A stretch of DNA of 64,000 nucleotides, taken from the NCBI GenBank assembly GCA_936450465.1, contig OW388297.1, positions 49,201,630 to 49,265,629 of the forward strand, in the 5' to 3' direction. The position numbers and the translations under genes were made by a program. Below, in pieces: positions 1 to 11,136 of the stretch. How positions within the stretch are numbered: the stretch's first letter is position 1; each line of letters opens with the position of its first letter. Below the pieces are notes generated by a model. That model was not told the origin of the DNA. It did not search any database and was given only the letters and a program-made list of their open reading frames with translations. Origin of the DNA: Gibbula magus (taxonomy: Eukaryota > Mollusca > Gastropoda > Trochida > Trochidae).

Positions 1-26
1 GGTGTCACATACACTGTTTTCAATAA

Positions 27-488
27 TAATGCGAAAAGTCAACTCGTTCAAAAATTAAAGCTAAAATGGTTTATCCTTCTTTTGAGGAATCTGCTGTGGA
101 ACAGATATGTATTGACGAATTCATCAGTAATGTTGACCGGAAAGATTTGGGATTGAAGTTGCGTCATGCCGGAATGTGCTCTCTTGATGAAGTTGTGACA
201 CTTTGTGTACAGTGGGAAGCTGTGGAGTTAGCCGATAGTAAACGTAGACAAGTTGTTCTGGCTTCTGTGAAATCTGTTCCAAGTAAAGACAGTGAGATTC
301 AGAAGTTGAAAGCTATTAATGATGACTTGAGGCAACAACTAACTAAGTTAAAGCAAGGAAAATCAAATTTTTCATCAAGACTTGTGGGGAAAAAAGGTCA
401 TCTCATAGAGAGGTGTTACACAAAGCAGAGGATGTTTTGTATGTAAACAGCAAGGTCATATTGCAAGAGAATGTCAAGTAAAGGCTGA
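27..488 (+). pseudogene. gag fragment (capsid C-terminal part and zinc knuckle)
   Basis: An open stretch from an ATG at 66 to 446 encodes a helical, charged segment that includes DEFISNVDRKDLGLKLRHAG followed by a conserved QWEAVE. This matches the usual Ty3 gag pattern of a phenylalanine-rich helix, then a run ending in A..xE. A CX2CX4HX4C zinc knuckle (CFVCKQQGHIAREC) is encoded at 433-474, but in another frame, so a frameshift separates it from the capsid part. An upstream partial knuckle (GHLIERC) around 391-414 has lost its first cysteines. In the family this protein packages element RNA. Stops occur upstream at 24-29. Confidence 0.75.
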
Positions 489-518
489 AACACAAGTTAC
501 GTCCAGTTCCCCAAAAGT

Positions 519-1061
519 TTGAGAGCTGTTGATGAGGCCCAGTCCCCAGCTCATATTTCTCTCCCAGGGCCATCTTCGAGTTTATATTGTCCAACTCATG
601 AAGTTACAGGTCGGATAAATGGCACTTTGACTCGTATGATAGTTGACATAGGAAGTGGCATCGGTAATATCAGTCAGTCGTTGGTAGACAGTCTTATACC
701 TAAGCCGACTTTGTTACCCATTGATGTTAATTTAACTGGTTTAGGTGGAGCATTAGATCTGTTGGGTATGATACATTCGGATGTTAGTTTGGGCGGTAAT
801 ACGTTTTGTGTCCCTATGGTTGTAGTGCCGGATCTTCCTAATGATGTTTATTTGGGAGCAGAGGTTACAGCTAGGCATAATGTGGTGATTGACTGTAAGA
901 ATAACAGATGGAAGTTCGACTCTCGAAGTGTTCCTCTTCAGCAGGTTAGCAAGAATTTAACATTTGGTGTTGTGATGGCTGATACTGTTGTTGTTCCGGC
1001 AAAACATGAGATGGTTTTCCCTTCCAAGTTGGATGGATATTTTGAGGGAGGGAATTATTGA
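519..1061 (+). pseudogene. retropepsin-like protease domain of the Ty3-type element
   Basis: The 180-residue reading frame carries an aspartic protease core. The active-site region reads IVDIGSGIGNIS, where most Ty3 proteases have D-T-G-A; the catalytic aspartate is kept but the threonine is isoleucine. The second half has the typical YLGAEV...HNVVIDC block near residues 112-125. In the family this domain cleaves the Gag-Pol polyprotein. It is in frame with gag but not with RT. The T-to-I change beside the catalytic Asp, plus the frame breaks, suggest decay. Confidence 0.75.
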
Positions 1062-1934
1062 AGGACAGTCTACTTTTGAGAAGTCTTCAGCATTATGGTG
1101 GCCAGAGTAGTTGTGAATTCGGGGCAAAGAACAGTTCCTGTCAGAGTTGTTAACACCACTGATGCAGATATTCACATACATAAGGGTACCAAGGTGAGAG
1201 TCTTTACTGAGATAAATGACAAGACAAAAGAGCATAGCCCTGAAGTACAAAAGTCATATGGAAAATGTGAAGTTGGAGATAACTTCTAGTCAACGTCAGC
1301 AATTGGACATGCTTTTGGCTGCTTATTCAGATTTGTTTTCGAAAGGTTCCCATTATTTGGGACGGACTGATAGAGTATATCATGAGATCAAGACTGGTAA
1401 TTATCCTCCTATCAAGCAGGCAGGTCGTCGGTTACCTTATCACAGACAGACTGGAGTAAGGAACATTTTGGATACTATGGAAAAGGATGGAATTATTCGA
1501 CCTTTTGATTCTCCTACGGCCTCACCTATAGTTCTAGTAACCAAGCCGGATTCATCTTTGCTCGTATACATTGACATGAGACGCTTGAATGAGGTCACTG
1601 TTAAGGATGCCTACCCTCTCCCAAGGATAGATGACACTTTAGACCAATTAGCTGTTTCAAGTTGGTATTCGTCGTTGGACTTAGCTTCAGGATACTGGCA
1701 AGTTGAGGTAAAGCCTGAGGATAGACCTAAGACTGCTTTTACCACAATGGGAGCTTTATATGAGTTCAATGTAATGCCATTTGGGTTGTGCAATGCTCCA
1801 GGAACGTTTCAACGGTTGATGGATTGCGTTTTATCTGGATTACAATGGAATATTTGCTTGGTATATATTGATGATATAATCATATACTCGAGAACATTTG
1901 AAGATCATTTAGAACATCTTGAGATGTTGTTCGT
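1062..1934 (+). pseudogene. linker and reverse transcriptase of the Ty3-type element, 3' truncated
   Basis: Positions 1062-1289 encode a linker ending in a N-T-T-D-A-D-I-H-I-H-K-G-T run, the region that joins protease and RT in Ty3 elements. A frame change follows, and 1216-1934 encodes RT. Visible blocks are SPIVLVTKPD, the catalytic block YSSLDLASGYWQV, FGLCNAPGTFQRLMD and LVYIDDIIIYS with its Asp pair. Both catalytic blocks are intact. The frame stays open past 1934 only because it runs into the RT of an inserted LINE. Everything after the YIDD block is gone: thumb, RNase H and integrase. Confidence 0.88.
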
Positions 1935-2600
1935 TCAATCAGTATCCCGCTATGCCTTTTATTTAATGTGTGTGTATTCAAGTGTGTGGAAAGAAGCAAA
2001 TGTTATGACCTTATTTAAAAAGGGTGACCCCACAAAAACCTCTAATTTTCGACCTATATCTTTGATCAGTTGTGTCGGCAAAGTGATTGAAAGAGTCATG
2101 TTCAAACATCTGTTCAATCATTTCAATGCAAATCAATTATTGTATAAATATCAATCAGGTTTTCAATCTGGTCATTCAACTGTCCATCAATTAATTGAAA
2201 TATATGACCAAATATGGGTGGCTTTAGATGATAAAAAAAACATCACTGTATGGTGTTCTGTGATGTTTCTAAGGCTTTTGATCGTGTGTGGCACAAAGGT
2301 CTATTGTTGAAATTAAAAAAGTATGGAATTCATGGTTCATTGTTACACTGGATAGCCGATTACATAAATAATCGTTCACAACGCGTGTTTGTAAATGGAG
2401 CCCTATCCAAGCAAATAAATTAGAACAGCTGCAACTAGAAGCAGCTAGCATTGTAACGGGATTGCCGAGATAAGGTCACCATGAGTATTTACATTATGAA
2501 ACAGGATGGGAAACTTTAGCAGAACGCAGTATTTTCAGAATATACCATTTATTTCCGAGTCCATAAAAAAATAGCTACACCTATTAAGTGAATAACATTT
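1935..2600 (+). pseudogene. LINE reverse transcriptase fragment with internal deletion
   Basis: From about 1935 the reading frame becomes a non-LTR RT: WKEANVMTLFKKGDP, then FRPISLISCVGKVIERVM and QSGFQSGHSTVHQLIEIYD. After about 2250 the frame shifts by one and continues as DVSKAFDRVWHKGL, which contains the first catalytic Asp. At about 2402 the sequence jumps from the FVNGA region straight to a C-terminal thumb-like segment (NKLEQLQLEAASIVTGLP, then ETGWETLAER). The block that normally holds FADD is therefore deleted. The fragment lies in the same orientation as the host Ty3 RT. The downstream boundary is uncertain. Confidence 0.82.
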
Positions 2601-2760
2601 TTGATGGCGTGTTCATTATATGATGAATTACTAGAAAATGCTTAAAAGAAAGTTATTATGTCAATCTGTCTACGGATAAATGTTCATCTTTATTGAACGG
2701 TAAAAATCAATATGTAATTAAAACTTAATATGTTTATATACCATGCTATGAACATCAAAA

Positions 2761-3060
2761 ATGATCATTAAGCTTCTTCCCGATTTTGCTTCTACGCGAC
2801 TTCGCTCCTTTGTGATTTCGTTTCTTCGTGATTTCGCTTCTTCGCCATTTCGCTTCTTCGCAATTTCCTTCTTTGCCATTTCGCGATTTCATTTCAGGCT
2901 GGTTTCCCTCCTTTGCGATTACGTTTCGCACATGTTTCGCTCCTTGGACATTTCTTTTCGCTCCTTCGCGATTTTGTGTCTCAATTTCGCGATTTCGCGT
3001 CTCAATTTCGCGATTTCGCGTCTCTATTATGCAATATTAATAGCAATATTTCGCGCACAT
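2761..3060 (+). repeat. degenerate pyrimidine-rich tandem array (TTTCGCNATTTCGC-type)
   Basis: A run of short imperfect units built from TTCGCGATTTCGC and CTTCTTCGC. The + strand is strongly T/C rich with few purines, and all three + frames are open for long stretches because the units contain no TAA, TAG or TGA. The predicted peptides are low-complexity F/S/R strings that shift between frames, so this is a minisatellite rather than a gene. Confidence 0.75.
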
Positions 3061-3209
3061 TCATTACTCATATCTTCCACAAGTCAAAGGTTTTTGGAAA
3101 AAACCCTACTGTATTTACGTGCAAAAGAAACGTTCCCACATTTTAAAGCGAGGATGAAATGAACTGTTTCTGTCGGAGAAAGTAGACTTTGATGTATTAG
3201 ATAGACACA

Positions 3210-3740
3210 TGTTTTGTGAAAACTTTTTCACAATTTCAAACATCGGAGTATGATACATTTATTTTTATATCTGTTGAAATATGTCTGTTTCAAACATCGA
3301 AGTATGATACATTTATTTTTATATCTGTTGAAATATGTCTGTCGGTGTACTGAAATCGCTTTTCAAAATATTTTTCGACCAGAATGTTTTACTATTTAAG
3401 TAAAAAAAATTATAAAATAAGAATTCTAATTAATATTACGTTGTTTACATAAACAAACTTTTTGGGTTTGAATTGTTGACACATCATCACTGTACATTGT
3501 AAGACATCATAAAACAAACCAAAAAGCTCTTGACTCTCATATTTCGTCTTGATAAGGACATTTCAAAAAGACTATTTCTTAAAACGTGTTTTTCTCAGAA
3601 ATATGAATAGATAATGTTTTAAAAATTCAGATTGTCAAGTTGGCTTCTGAAGACGTGATTTAACTGTCGAAAGTTTCACTCGTGGATTGAATTATATCAT
3701 ATTTAGTGTGGTGACGTTTCTTTTGCATGTCTAGGTAGAC
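3210..3740 (+). mobile_element. dispersed TIR-type element, family A, copy 1
   Basis: Similar by eye to 36640-37045 and 37380-37811: shared blocks include a CCAGAATG-like motif, CTCATATTTCGTCTTGATAAGG (CTCCCCTATCTCGTCT in the others), TTTCTCAGAAATATGAA and TCGTGGATTGAAT. The 3' end reads GTTTCTTTTGCATGTCTAGGTA. Other copies end TTTCTTTTGCCCATCAGTGTA. No protein is encoded. Boundaries are approximate, especially on the left. Confidence 0.5.
3237..3344 (+). repeat. 54-bp tandem duplication
   Basis: Two head-to-tail copies (3237-3290 and 3291-3344) that begin CAAACATCG and end AAATATGTCTG, differing at about two positions. The high identity suggests a recent local duplication inside the family A copy. 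Confidence 0.9.
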
Positions 3741-3744
3741 TAGG

Positions 3745-6704
3745 TATTACTTATATTTTGATAAGGTGAGGGACTCTGTATTATCACCATATATATTAAA
3801 AAACGTCAGTTAAATTACTTCGGACTTCACCGGAAGTCTCATGAAAATAGCCGTTTTCATGCAGTGATCAGACACACAGGAAATCCTCATTGATAAGGCA
3901 CGTTATTCTGACCATTACTCTTTTATTTTAGTCAAGTTATTAAGCCATCTTCAGGTTTGCCATATCCAACTCACTTCCTGTGTCACGCAAGTATGTTGAT
4001 ATGTTAGTATATGTTAGCATCTGGAGGTCAGATTCGTAACATCAAACAATCAGTGTTTTATGCTAAATATATTCACAGAAGACAAAAATAAACTACGAGT
4101 GCGTTAAGTATGTGATCACTTACTAACTCTTAGTAGATTTCCGGCTTTCATCCCGAACAGACCACTGTGGCGACCGATTTCCAAAGCCTTGGTGCCAGTG
4201 TAGTTCAAAGATGATTCTGGCCAAGCTTCCATTAGGTTCTTTACATTTTGTGCATTTTAAAGACATGAACATTATTTGATTTATAAATGTGTTGAGTTCG
4301 AAAACGGAAAATTTGCCTTGTTTTAGCAATTGAACTTGTCAGTAGAAAAAAAACCTTCGAGTGAAATTGGCTGCTACTTTATTGTTCAGTAAGTCAAAGG
4401 TCGATGACAGAAGATCTCGCCTGACGGCAACCAATCGATTTTGACCAGCGACCCAGTTTTCTCAATAAGAGTCAAACCAAAGGCGGTGTTTATGCCATTG
4501 ATATTTTGACGCTTCGTGTTTGGAAATCCGATTAAATTATATGATATGAACTTGCTGATAGGTACTTGCAGTAAAGTAATTTACTTAAGTTTTAACATGA
4601 AGGAATGCTATATATTTCTAAAAAGTGGGAGATGAAGGAAAATGAAGATCTATTGATGATCAAATTCCTTATTACAATGAATGAAACTGTTCATTGTAGA
4701 TACTAACACCGTGATCAAGAAAGCGACACATATAAATATATACATAGCTGCAGTGAATATATACAATTAATAAGGTAATCACAGCTCATTTGAATATCCT
4801 TTGAAAAATTCTACATTCTGTAATACATGCATTGTCAACTTATTAAGGGGTATATTATGTGTGAAAACGAAACTCCCGGATACTCAATTTTGTGTGTTTG
4901 TATTATTACTCTAAATATGACCATAAACAATATTTTTCAGATGGATGTACCCATTAAATTGAAGCGTGTATATACTAAATGAGTGATCATGTCACATTAT
5001 GTTTAAGACAAGAGTGCTGAAATGTCGGTAGAAATTGTGGCGTAAACTTGTTATATCAGCATTAGTATAATTATCTCTTTATTACCAATGTCGTCAAATT
5101 GAGGATACTACCCCAATCTATTTACCAACAGACGCAGACTTTCGTAGTCGTCGCATTAAAACAGCGATGATAGATTGTTCAGGTAGGCAATATAATCTAA
5201 AGGGCATGACTTATATTAACTGTGGTATGGTACCCTTGTATTAAAATAAAATGAAGTGATAATCAATATCATCCCATAATTCATCCCATTTAGCATGAAT
5301 AGTACTAGAGGTGGACAGAGTTGCACGACATTTCGCATATCAAAGAAAAACAAGGTATTTGAAGGGCATTTAAAAACAAGAAAAATTAAAAACAAGATGT
5401 TCTGGATAACTACTTCTGATGAAGGAGTAAGCTTAATCTCCGTATCGCCGTGTATGTTCACAACAAAGAAGATGTTATTAATAAAATCGTGTTATTATTA
5501 TGTATTCCAATTCTAAATGCCCTTCAATGACTAGATTTAGTTTTAAAAAATAATTGTTAACATTTTATGCAAATATTGAAGCATATAACTGCAAAAACTT
5601 GTGAGGGCAGGGTTGTATATTATGTTCTGGCCTAAACTCGTTAAGTAGATAAGGTACACAGCTTTGAATACTTCTTCCCTGTAGGATACTAACAAAATGT
5701 AAAAAAGGAAATTCATTTAACTTAACTCACTTTCAAAGTCATCTCAAAGAAAGCAATTTGCGTAGTTTTTGTTTGTTAAAGTTTCAATTCAGGTAATAGT
5801 TTCTTTAGGTTCAGAACATTGTCTTGATTTGAATTTTGTCTTTTCATCAAGCAGGAATTTAATTAGGCTGAAGTTTTCAAATAAACCAGAAACGGAAAAA
5901 GCTGTTTTATATGTACGTTAAATTAGTTCCCTATATTTATAAAGAGTAATTGTATTGCGGCTGAATACGAATAACAAAGATAATTAAATACTTTTCATAG
6001 TCTTCTAAATTTTTTTAAAGGTTTTTATGTGTCTTAATTAGATATGTTTATCCTTTGTGAGAAAATGAAAATGAGATCATCATGAATTGTATAAAGACAC
6101 ATTTATAGATCATACATTTTTGTCATCTTCTTAATTAATTTTTAATCAAGTATTAAATTATAACAAAGAAATTCAATGAGAATGTTTTGAACTCATTATC
6201 TGTGTCAAAAAATAATTAGTTAAAGTAATCACACATACAAATAATCAACGACTGACACCATCACGTTAGAAAATCACTTAAAAGTAGGATAACAATTATA
6301 GTCATCTAAAACCAAAATAACATCTTGAAAATATACATCAAAGGTCAAAAGTCTTCCATTGTTGTAGAATCGGCTGCTAAATTAGTCTATGTAATGGACA
6401 TGAAATACAGTTTCTGTCAAGACACGATCTGACAATGGTCCTTTGAACAGCTCTCTGGTAAAAATACCAGCTATTTAACCTAAATGTTATCAAAATACAG
6501 TACTATATAACCATGCCCCTTAGCATTGCACACATGGAAAACATAGTAATGGCTAGTTCGTGGCAAGACCATAAGTACATGTAACAGTCATTCTTGGAAC
6601 CATTGTTCCTGGAAAGAGAATCGAACTCACGTTTAGCATCTCCAGGAATGATCAACTTGACCTGCAGATATTTCATTAGACCTTTCACATTTATGTGAAT
6701 GAAT
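3745..6704. other. AT-rich interval, no gene recognised
   Basis: Only short open frames (under about 85 codons) with no recognisable domain. A few modest inverted repeats and A/T runs are present. I see no element ends that I can pair, no tRNA-like boxes and no clear exon. Confidence 0.5.
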
Positions 6705-6714
6705 AGTATAATAT

Positions 6715-7203
6715 AAATTCACGGGCAAAAGAAAGTATAGGTACAACAACGCAAGATATTTTCATCCACGAGTGATGAATACGATTGAAACATAGTTACA
6801 CCATGTTACACTAACTTTGTCTGTAAATTTTGAAACATTATCTGTTCATAATATGGCTTTCAGGCTTGTCCTACAGTAACGATGCGTCATTGATTTAAAG
6901 TCAAAGGAAGTGCATTATGTCCTTACCATCTTGTACTAACATAATTTCCATATTTCATAAAACTTTACCTTAAATACCCAAAATTATTTCCAAAAATACC
7001 TTTTGAAATAGTTATTTCAGCACCCTATGTGTGCTTGAACAGGTATAAAATATTAAGTATCATACTCTCATGAATTAAATTTTGTATATCTCTTAACGAG
7101 ATATATCCTCATCACAAACATTCAAAACCGAGTTTATCCGGCAGAAATAGTTTGTGTTTGACTCTGTTGAAAAGAAGATATACTTTCTTTTGCCCGTGAG
7201 TTT
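6715..7203 (-). mobile_element. 489-bp TIR miniature element of family A with 10-bp target duplication
   Basis: The left end AAATTCACGGGCAAAAGAAA (from 6715) is matched inverted by TTTCTTTTGCCCGTGAGTTT (to 7203), extending to about 23 bp with one or two mismatches. The element is flanked on both sides by the direct repeat AGTATAATAT (6705-6714 and 7204-7213). Inside, ATCCACGAGTGATGAAT matches in reverse the TCGTGGATTGAAT block of the other family A copies. No transposase is encoded, so mobilisation would need an enzyme from elsewhere. Confidence 0.75.
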
Positions 7204-7343
7204 AGTATAATATGATACGGCTTGCATCCCCTCTCCATAGAGTGTGTAGGATGTAGTATATTCAAGTAGATAAATCATAGGATATATGCATAATTCACAT
7301 GTAGATATCCTTATGCCGGGGAGAGATGCAGGGCATGTAGAAG

Positions 7344-7817
7344 TACAGCTGCGTACCGAAAGTTTATTCACCTACTTGTGAATCTTAGTGCAAACATCAT
7401 GTAAATTGACGTTCATTGTAACGTCAATAAATTTACATCCCATACAATGACAATGAATCAACGATCTATGGGTAGAACAATCCTTCTTAAACGCATCCTG
7501 TGATTGCCAAGGCGGTGGTATATGTTTGTGAAATTTGGCATTAAGAAAAAGACGGACGAGGTCAAATTTTGAAAATTAAAATTTCATTAGTTTTCGAATA
7601 AAAGTTATCAGATTCATTAAATGAGATCAAATTCATCACAAATATATTGCATGAGTGTTAGAGGAAGTATATGATGTACGTTAGACCCAGGTTATCACTT
7701 ACTGAATATTTCGGTCTCGATTTCGCGTTGATACGATGTTTCAAAGACATGCCAAAATATATGATATTTGCACTAAAATACACAGGTAGGTGAAACAAAT
7801 TTGGGAAGGCAGCTGTA
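7344..7817. mobile_element. 474-bp miniature element with about 65-bp imperfect TIRs
   Basis: The left end begins TACAGCTGCGTACCGAAAG and continues through CACCTACTTGTG and TTAGTGCAAACATCATGTAA. The right end, read on the minus strand, begins TACAGCTGCCTTCCC and continues through CACCTACCTGTG and TTAGTGCAAATATCAT. The ends therefore match over about 65 bp. A single matching end occurs at 38939-39004. There is no coding capacity. Superfamily not assigned; no clear target duplication. Confidence 0.7.
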
Positions 7818-8833
7818 CATATTATACCAACTTCATCACATATTCATTATCGTTATTTAATTTCATTCAAATCGTACATCTTAATTTTAATTAAGTGAAA
7901 TACATATACATATTTGCGTGTGTTGTGTTAACTGTGTTAATAAGAATGTATTTTGAAAAGCAAATGCTCAGCCATACTCACCATTTCCTTGATGAAAGGA
8001 AGAATGCCCTCATTCCATTCTTAGCTTTATTGGAGAATATGTGCAACCGAAGATGATGGCGATAGATTTATGTTCACAATGCCTTCAATTACTAAATAAT
8101 GTGCCAGTGTCGGGAATCAATTCTCCAAATTCTAAGATGTGTTTGTCACTAAGCGCCTCGACCATCCACGTGGGTTTCTGTCTTGAATGCATATAGGTCA
8201 GATGGCCCTTTTACTAAATTTATATAGGGTGGAAAAGGAGAAACATAGTTTCCTCCTTTCAAATAGTATATGTGAAGGAAATGACTGCAGGAAAATACTG
8301 ATCAAGCAAAATTAGCGCATCTGACCAACCCCTCAGCAACGATTTACGATATGTGACACCTTGAGTCATCTATATTTGTATTTTGAACATGTATATTGGA
8401 CTTGAAAGAACTTTAAAAAACTAAACATTTTGAATAAAGTTTCTTTCAGAATCCTTTTTATGCCACTGTAACACAGAAACGTTAAAATAATAAACTTGAC
8501 ATTCAAATTTAAGTTTAAATCGAAATTATGTTTTTCAATTGCCACAAAAGTAGTTCTGCTTCTCCATTATGTGAACTACAGTGTCTTTATTTCAAACCCC
8601 ATGCCAAGTTATTGTCGGATTTGTATATCTGTTGACCATTTGAATGGACCAATAAAATCCATTTTTGTTATTCCAGTTCTGAAGACGCCAACTTAATGGT
8701 ACCTTAGGACAGGCTGTCCTTCAAAGGAAACAGAACCTCTCAGACAAACTTAGACCCGCCTCATAAATCATAGTAATTGAAACGGTATGATAGCGGCAAA
8801 GTTTGTTTAACAAACGCTTTAATCTTGAGAGAA
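7818..8833. other. AT-rich interval, no gene recognised
   Basis: Short open frames only and no motif I can name. A small palindrome (AGGACAGGCTGTCCT) lies near 8706-8720. Confidence 0.45.
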
Positions 8834-8986
8834 ATGAAATCATATGAGGCATGATATAAACGTCACATTGCTTCACGTACTTGCATCAGTTTGTTTAACT
8901 TGTTTCTTTTTAAAAACGTTTAAAGTGGAAGTGACAGGAGGTCATATGAGGCATGATACAAGAGTCACATTGCTTAACGTTCTGAC
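8834..8986 (+). repeat. tandem duplication, about 102-bp period
   Basis: CATATGAGGCATGATA followed by ..GTCACATTGCTT.ACGT occurs at 8841 and again at 8943. Only the first about 45 bp of each unit are well conserved, so this is a partial or old duplication. Confidence 0.7.
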
Positions 8987-9463
8987 ATACGTTGTATTAT
9001 TAAATTGTGAACAGATGGATTATACTGTTTACATGTTGTTTAACTCAAAATAATTGTTCCTGAAACTGATTGTTTATCTATCACTCAATACCTTGAGACA
9101 GTTTATACTTAAACTATACTTCTACTGAAGTTGTTGACAGTGCCAGACATGATTAATTTATCGGCCATCTTGGAAGGAAATAAACAAGTTAAACAACTTA
9201 AGGAATATTGTTTCTGCAACTTGTGATTTTTCTATCTGCTATGATACGGTTTATACTTAAACTATACTAAAGTAACATCTCACCACATTTGAAACAGAAA
9301 TACAGCTACCAGAGAGAATCGATTTTGAATGTCTCTCAAAGCCATATGTTTTGTAAATAAGTACTCATTATTCATTCATCGTCGAATGATACTCTTATTT
9401 TTATGTCTGTGGGTTGATTTTCTTTTACTTTATTAAGAATACGCTTTTTTAAATTTGTAACTA

Positions 9464-9645
9464 TGTTACTTCTTATGTGTGATTCTACATAATATGACAT
9501 GAATATGCGATTTAATATGTTTTGGATATCTTGGATATATTTCAAAGGTGCAATTTGTTACTTCTTATGTATGATTTCTACAGTGTGACATGAATATAAT
9601 TGATATGTTTTTAACATCTTGGATAATTTGCAAAAAAGCAATTTG
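9464..9645 (+). repeat. diverged tandem duplication, about 92-bp period
   Basis: TGTTACTTCTTATGT, a GATT..CTACA block, TGACATGAATAT and ATCTTGGATA recur in the same order from 9464 and from 9556. Divergence is clear, with small indels. Confidence 0.65.
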
Positions 9646-9700
9646 AACAAATGTGACTTGCTTATTATTACCATAGACAAATAAGGATTTAATTGCAGAG

Positions 9701-9836
9701 ACTAGTATGTTGTTACATAGTAAATTTAAATTGTTTAAATGTCTTAACTAGTATGTTGTTACATTTTAAATTTAAATTGTTTAAATGTCTTAACTAGTAA
9801 GTTGTTACATATTAAATTTAAATTGTTTAAATGTCA
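9701..9836 (+). repeat. 46-bp tandem repeat, three copies
   Basis: Units begin at 9701, 9747 and 9793 with ACTAGTATGTTGTTACAT and end AATTGTTTAAATGTCTTA. The copies differ at only a few positions. There are no spacers, so this is a simple tandem repeat and not a CRISPR array. Confidence 0.92.
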
Positions 9837-10114
9837 AATTAATCGATGCTGCTTCTTTATGGTCATGGTCATGTTAACAGGTTTCAATCCTCAGGAACTT
9901 TAAAATTTCGAATTAACCAATTTATCCACAACAATTTATGCAATCTCTTCTACTTTCAAAATAACAGTACGTTATTCCCATAAAGCAACCCTGGGACACC
10001 AACTTCTTATATTAATGCATAAGCAATTCATGTACTGATCATCCCCAATCCCTTTTTAGCTTGGTCTTAAAACCTTCACATGTATTTGAATCTTTGTTTT
10101 GACTACCTTGACTT

Positions 10115-10215
10115 GCCATGGTCTCGCTGGCAGAATGGTTAAGCTGTTGGTACAGTCAGAGCTGGCGATTATTGCCCGAATCTGAGTGTGTTGGTTTGAA
10201 TCCCCTAATACATTT
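10115..10215 (+). repeat. tRNA-like head, probable SINE fragment
   Basis: An A-box-like TGGCAGAATGG (10128-10138) and a B-box-like GGTTTGAATCC (10193-10203) are in the right order for an internal RNA polymerase III promoter. Their spacing is wide, as in tRNAs with a long variable arm. I cannot pair a proper acceptor stem, so a decayed tRNA-derived SINE or a tRNA pseudogene is more likely than a working tRNA. Confidence 0.5.
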
Positions 10216-11136
10216 TTCCCCGAAAAGTACAAGAATGTGTACGACTGCAGATAGTTATTCCAAGTATAACAATGTTAAATTTGTTCACTATCAAAATGAA
10301 TGTATTTCTAAAGAGTGACATACTAAAATACTTCTCGACAGTAAAATAAAATACGAAAATCAATGTGAATGAATCATCAGTTATCGAACCAGGCGGTCGC
10401 AACATCGCAGCATGTTCTGTCACACCGTTAGCACCTGTCATCAACTTATATTTTCACCAAATTGAGAAAAAGCATTTGTAAAGATCAAACATGGACAGCA
10501 CATCATTTGAAATATATATATTCAAACTTGGTAAGTGTAACTGTGAGATTATCTGAAAGACGTGATAAATAGTTCAAATCTACTCATGGGCACATTACAA
10601 AACAGAAGATAAATAGATTAGTGTGAAATGAAAAACATTATTCTCGGTAATATGTCACTCAACATTTTCATAGCAGGGTGATTCTTAAGATAACGTTTTA
10701 ATGAGACAAACATACATTTATTCACATTTGTTCTAATGAGGAAATATTATCCCACTGTATTGCTAACATCAAACACATTAACAACACCACCAATGTATTG
10801 AATACCATTAACTGCGACCTTTATGTAACGTTAATGACTTATCACAACTGTGAATACATAACTCTTTTCTTCGAATACCGATTCTAGGGGTTCATGTGTA
10901 TGGGATGAATTGCCATTAAGTCTTTATTCCTCAATAATAATGCAACCAAGGCATGCTATTTTAAATTGCCAGCCCATACATGTAACTAAATACTAATAAA
11001 TTAAATTTTCAGTGGTAGATTCTCTGAACATTTAAGGCACTTAAATGCTACTGAACTGAAAACCTTCACATTCATCTGCCAATGTATATGGTAACATTTA
11101 TATACAATAGAATTGTCAGAACGCTTACATTACTAT
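10216..11136. other. AT-rich interval, no gene recognised
   Basis: No domain, tRNA box pair or element end could be supported. Confidence 0.45.

Larger units (their letters stand above)
1..1934 (+). mobile_element. Ty3-type LTR retrotransposon remnant, gag to RT
   Basis: The order capsid C-terminal region, CCHC zinc knuckle, retropepsin-like protease, linker and reverse transcriptase is that of a Ty3/gypsy-type element. The coding sequence lies in at least two frames with stops between modules, so the copy is dead. The 5' part is cut by the window edge. The 3' part (rest of RT, RNase H, integrase, LTR) is missing because LINE sequence starts at about 1935, just after the YIDD block. No LTR is visible. 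The family call rests on RT and protease motifs; the clade within Ty3/gypsy is not resolved. Confidence 0.85.

Noticed and set aside
2761..3162. Three overlapping + frames over the pyrimidine-rich array
   Set aside because: All three are open because the units lack stop triplets; peptides are low-complexity and have no domain.
9701..9836. CRISPR-like short repeat cluster
   Set aside because: Units are contiguous with no unique spacers, there are no cas genes, and the DNA is eukaryotic. The same applies to 51585-51847.
10128..10203. Functional tRNA gene
   Set aside because: A and B boxes are present, but no closed acceptor stem or clean anticodon arm can be drawn.
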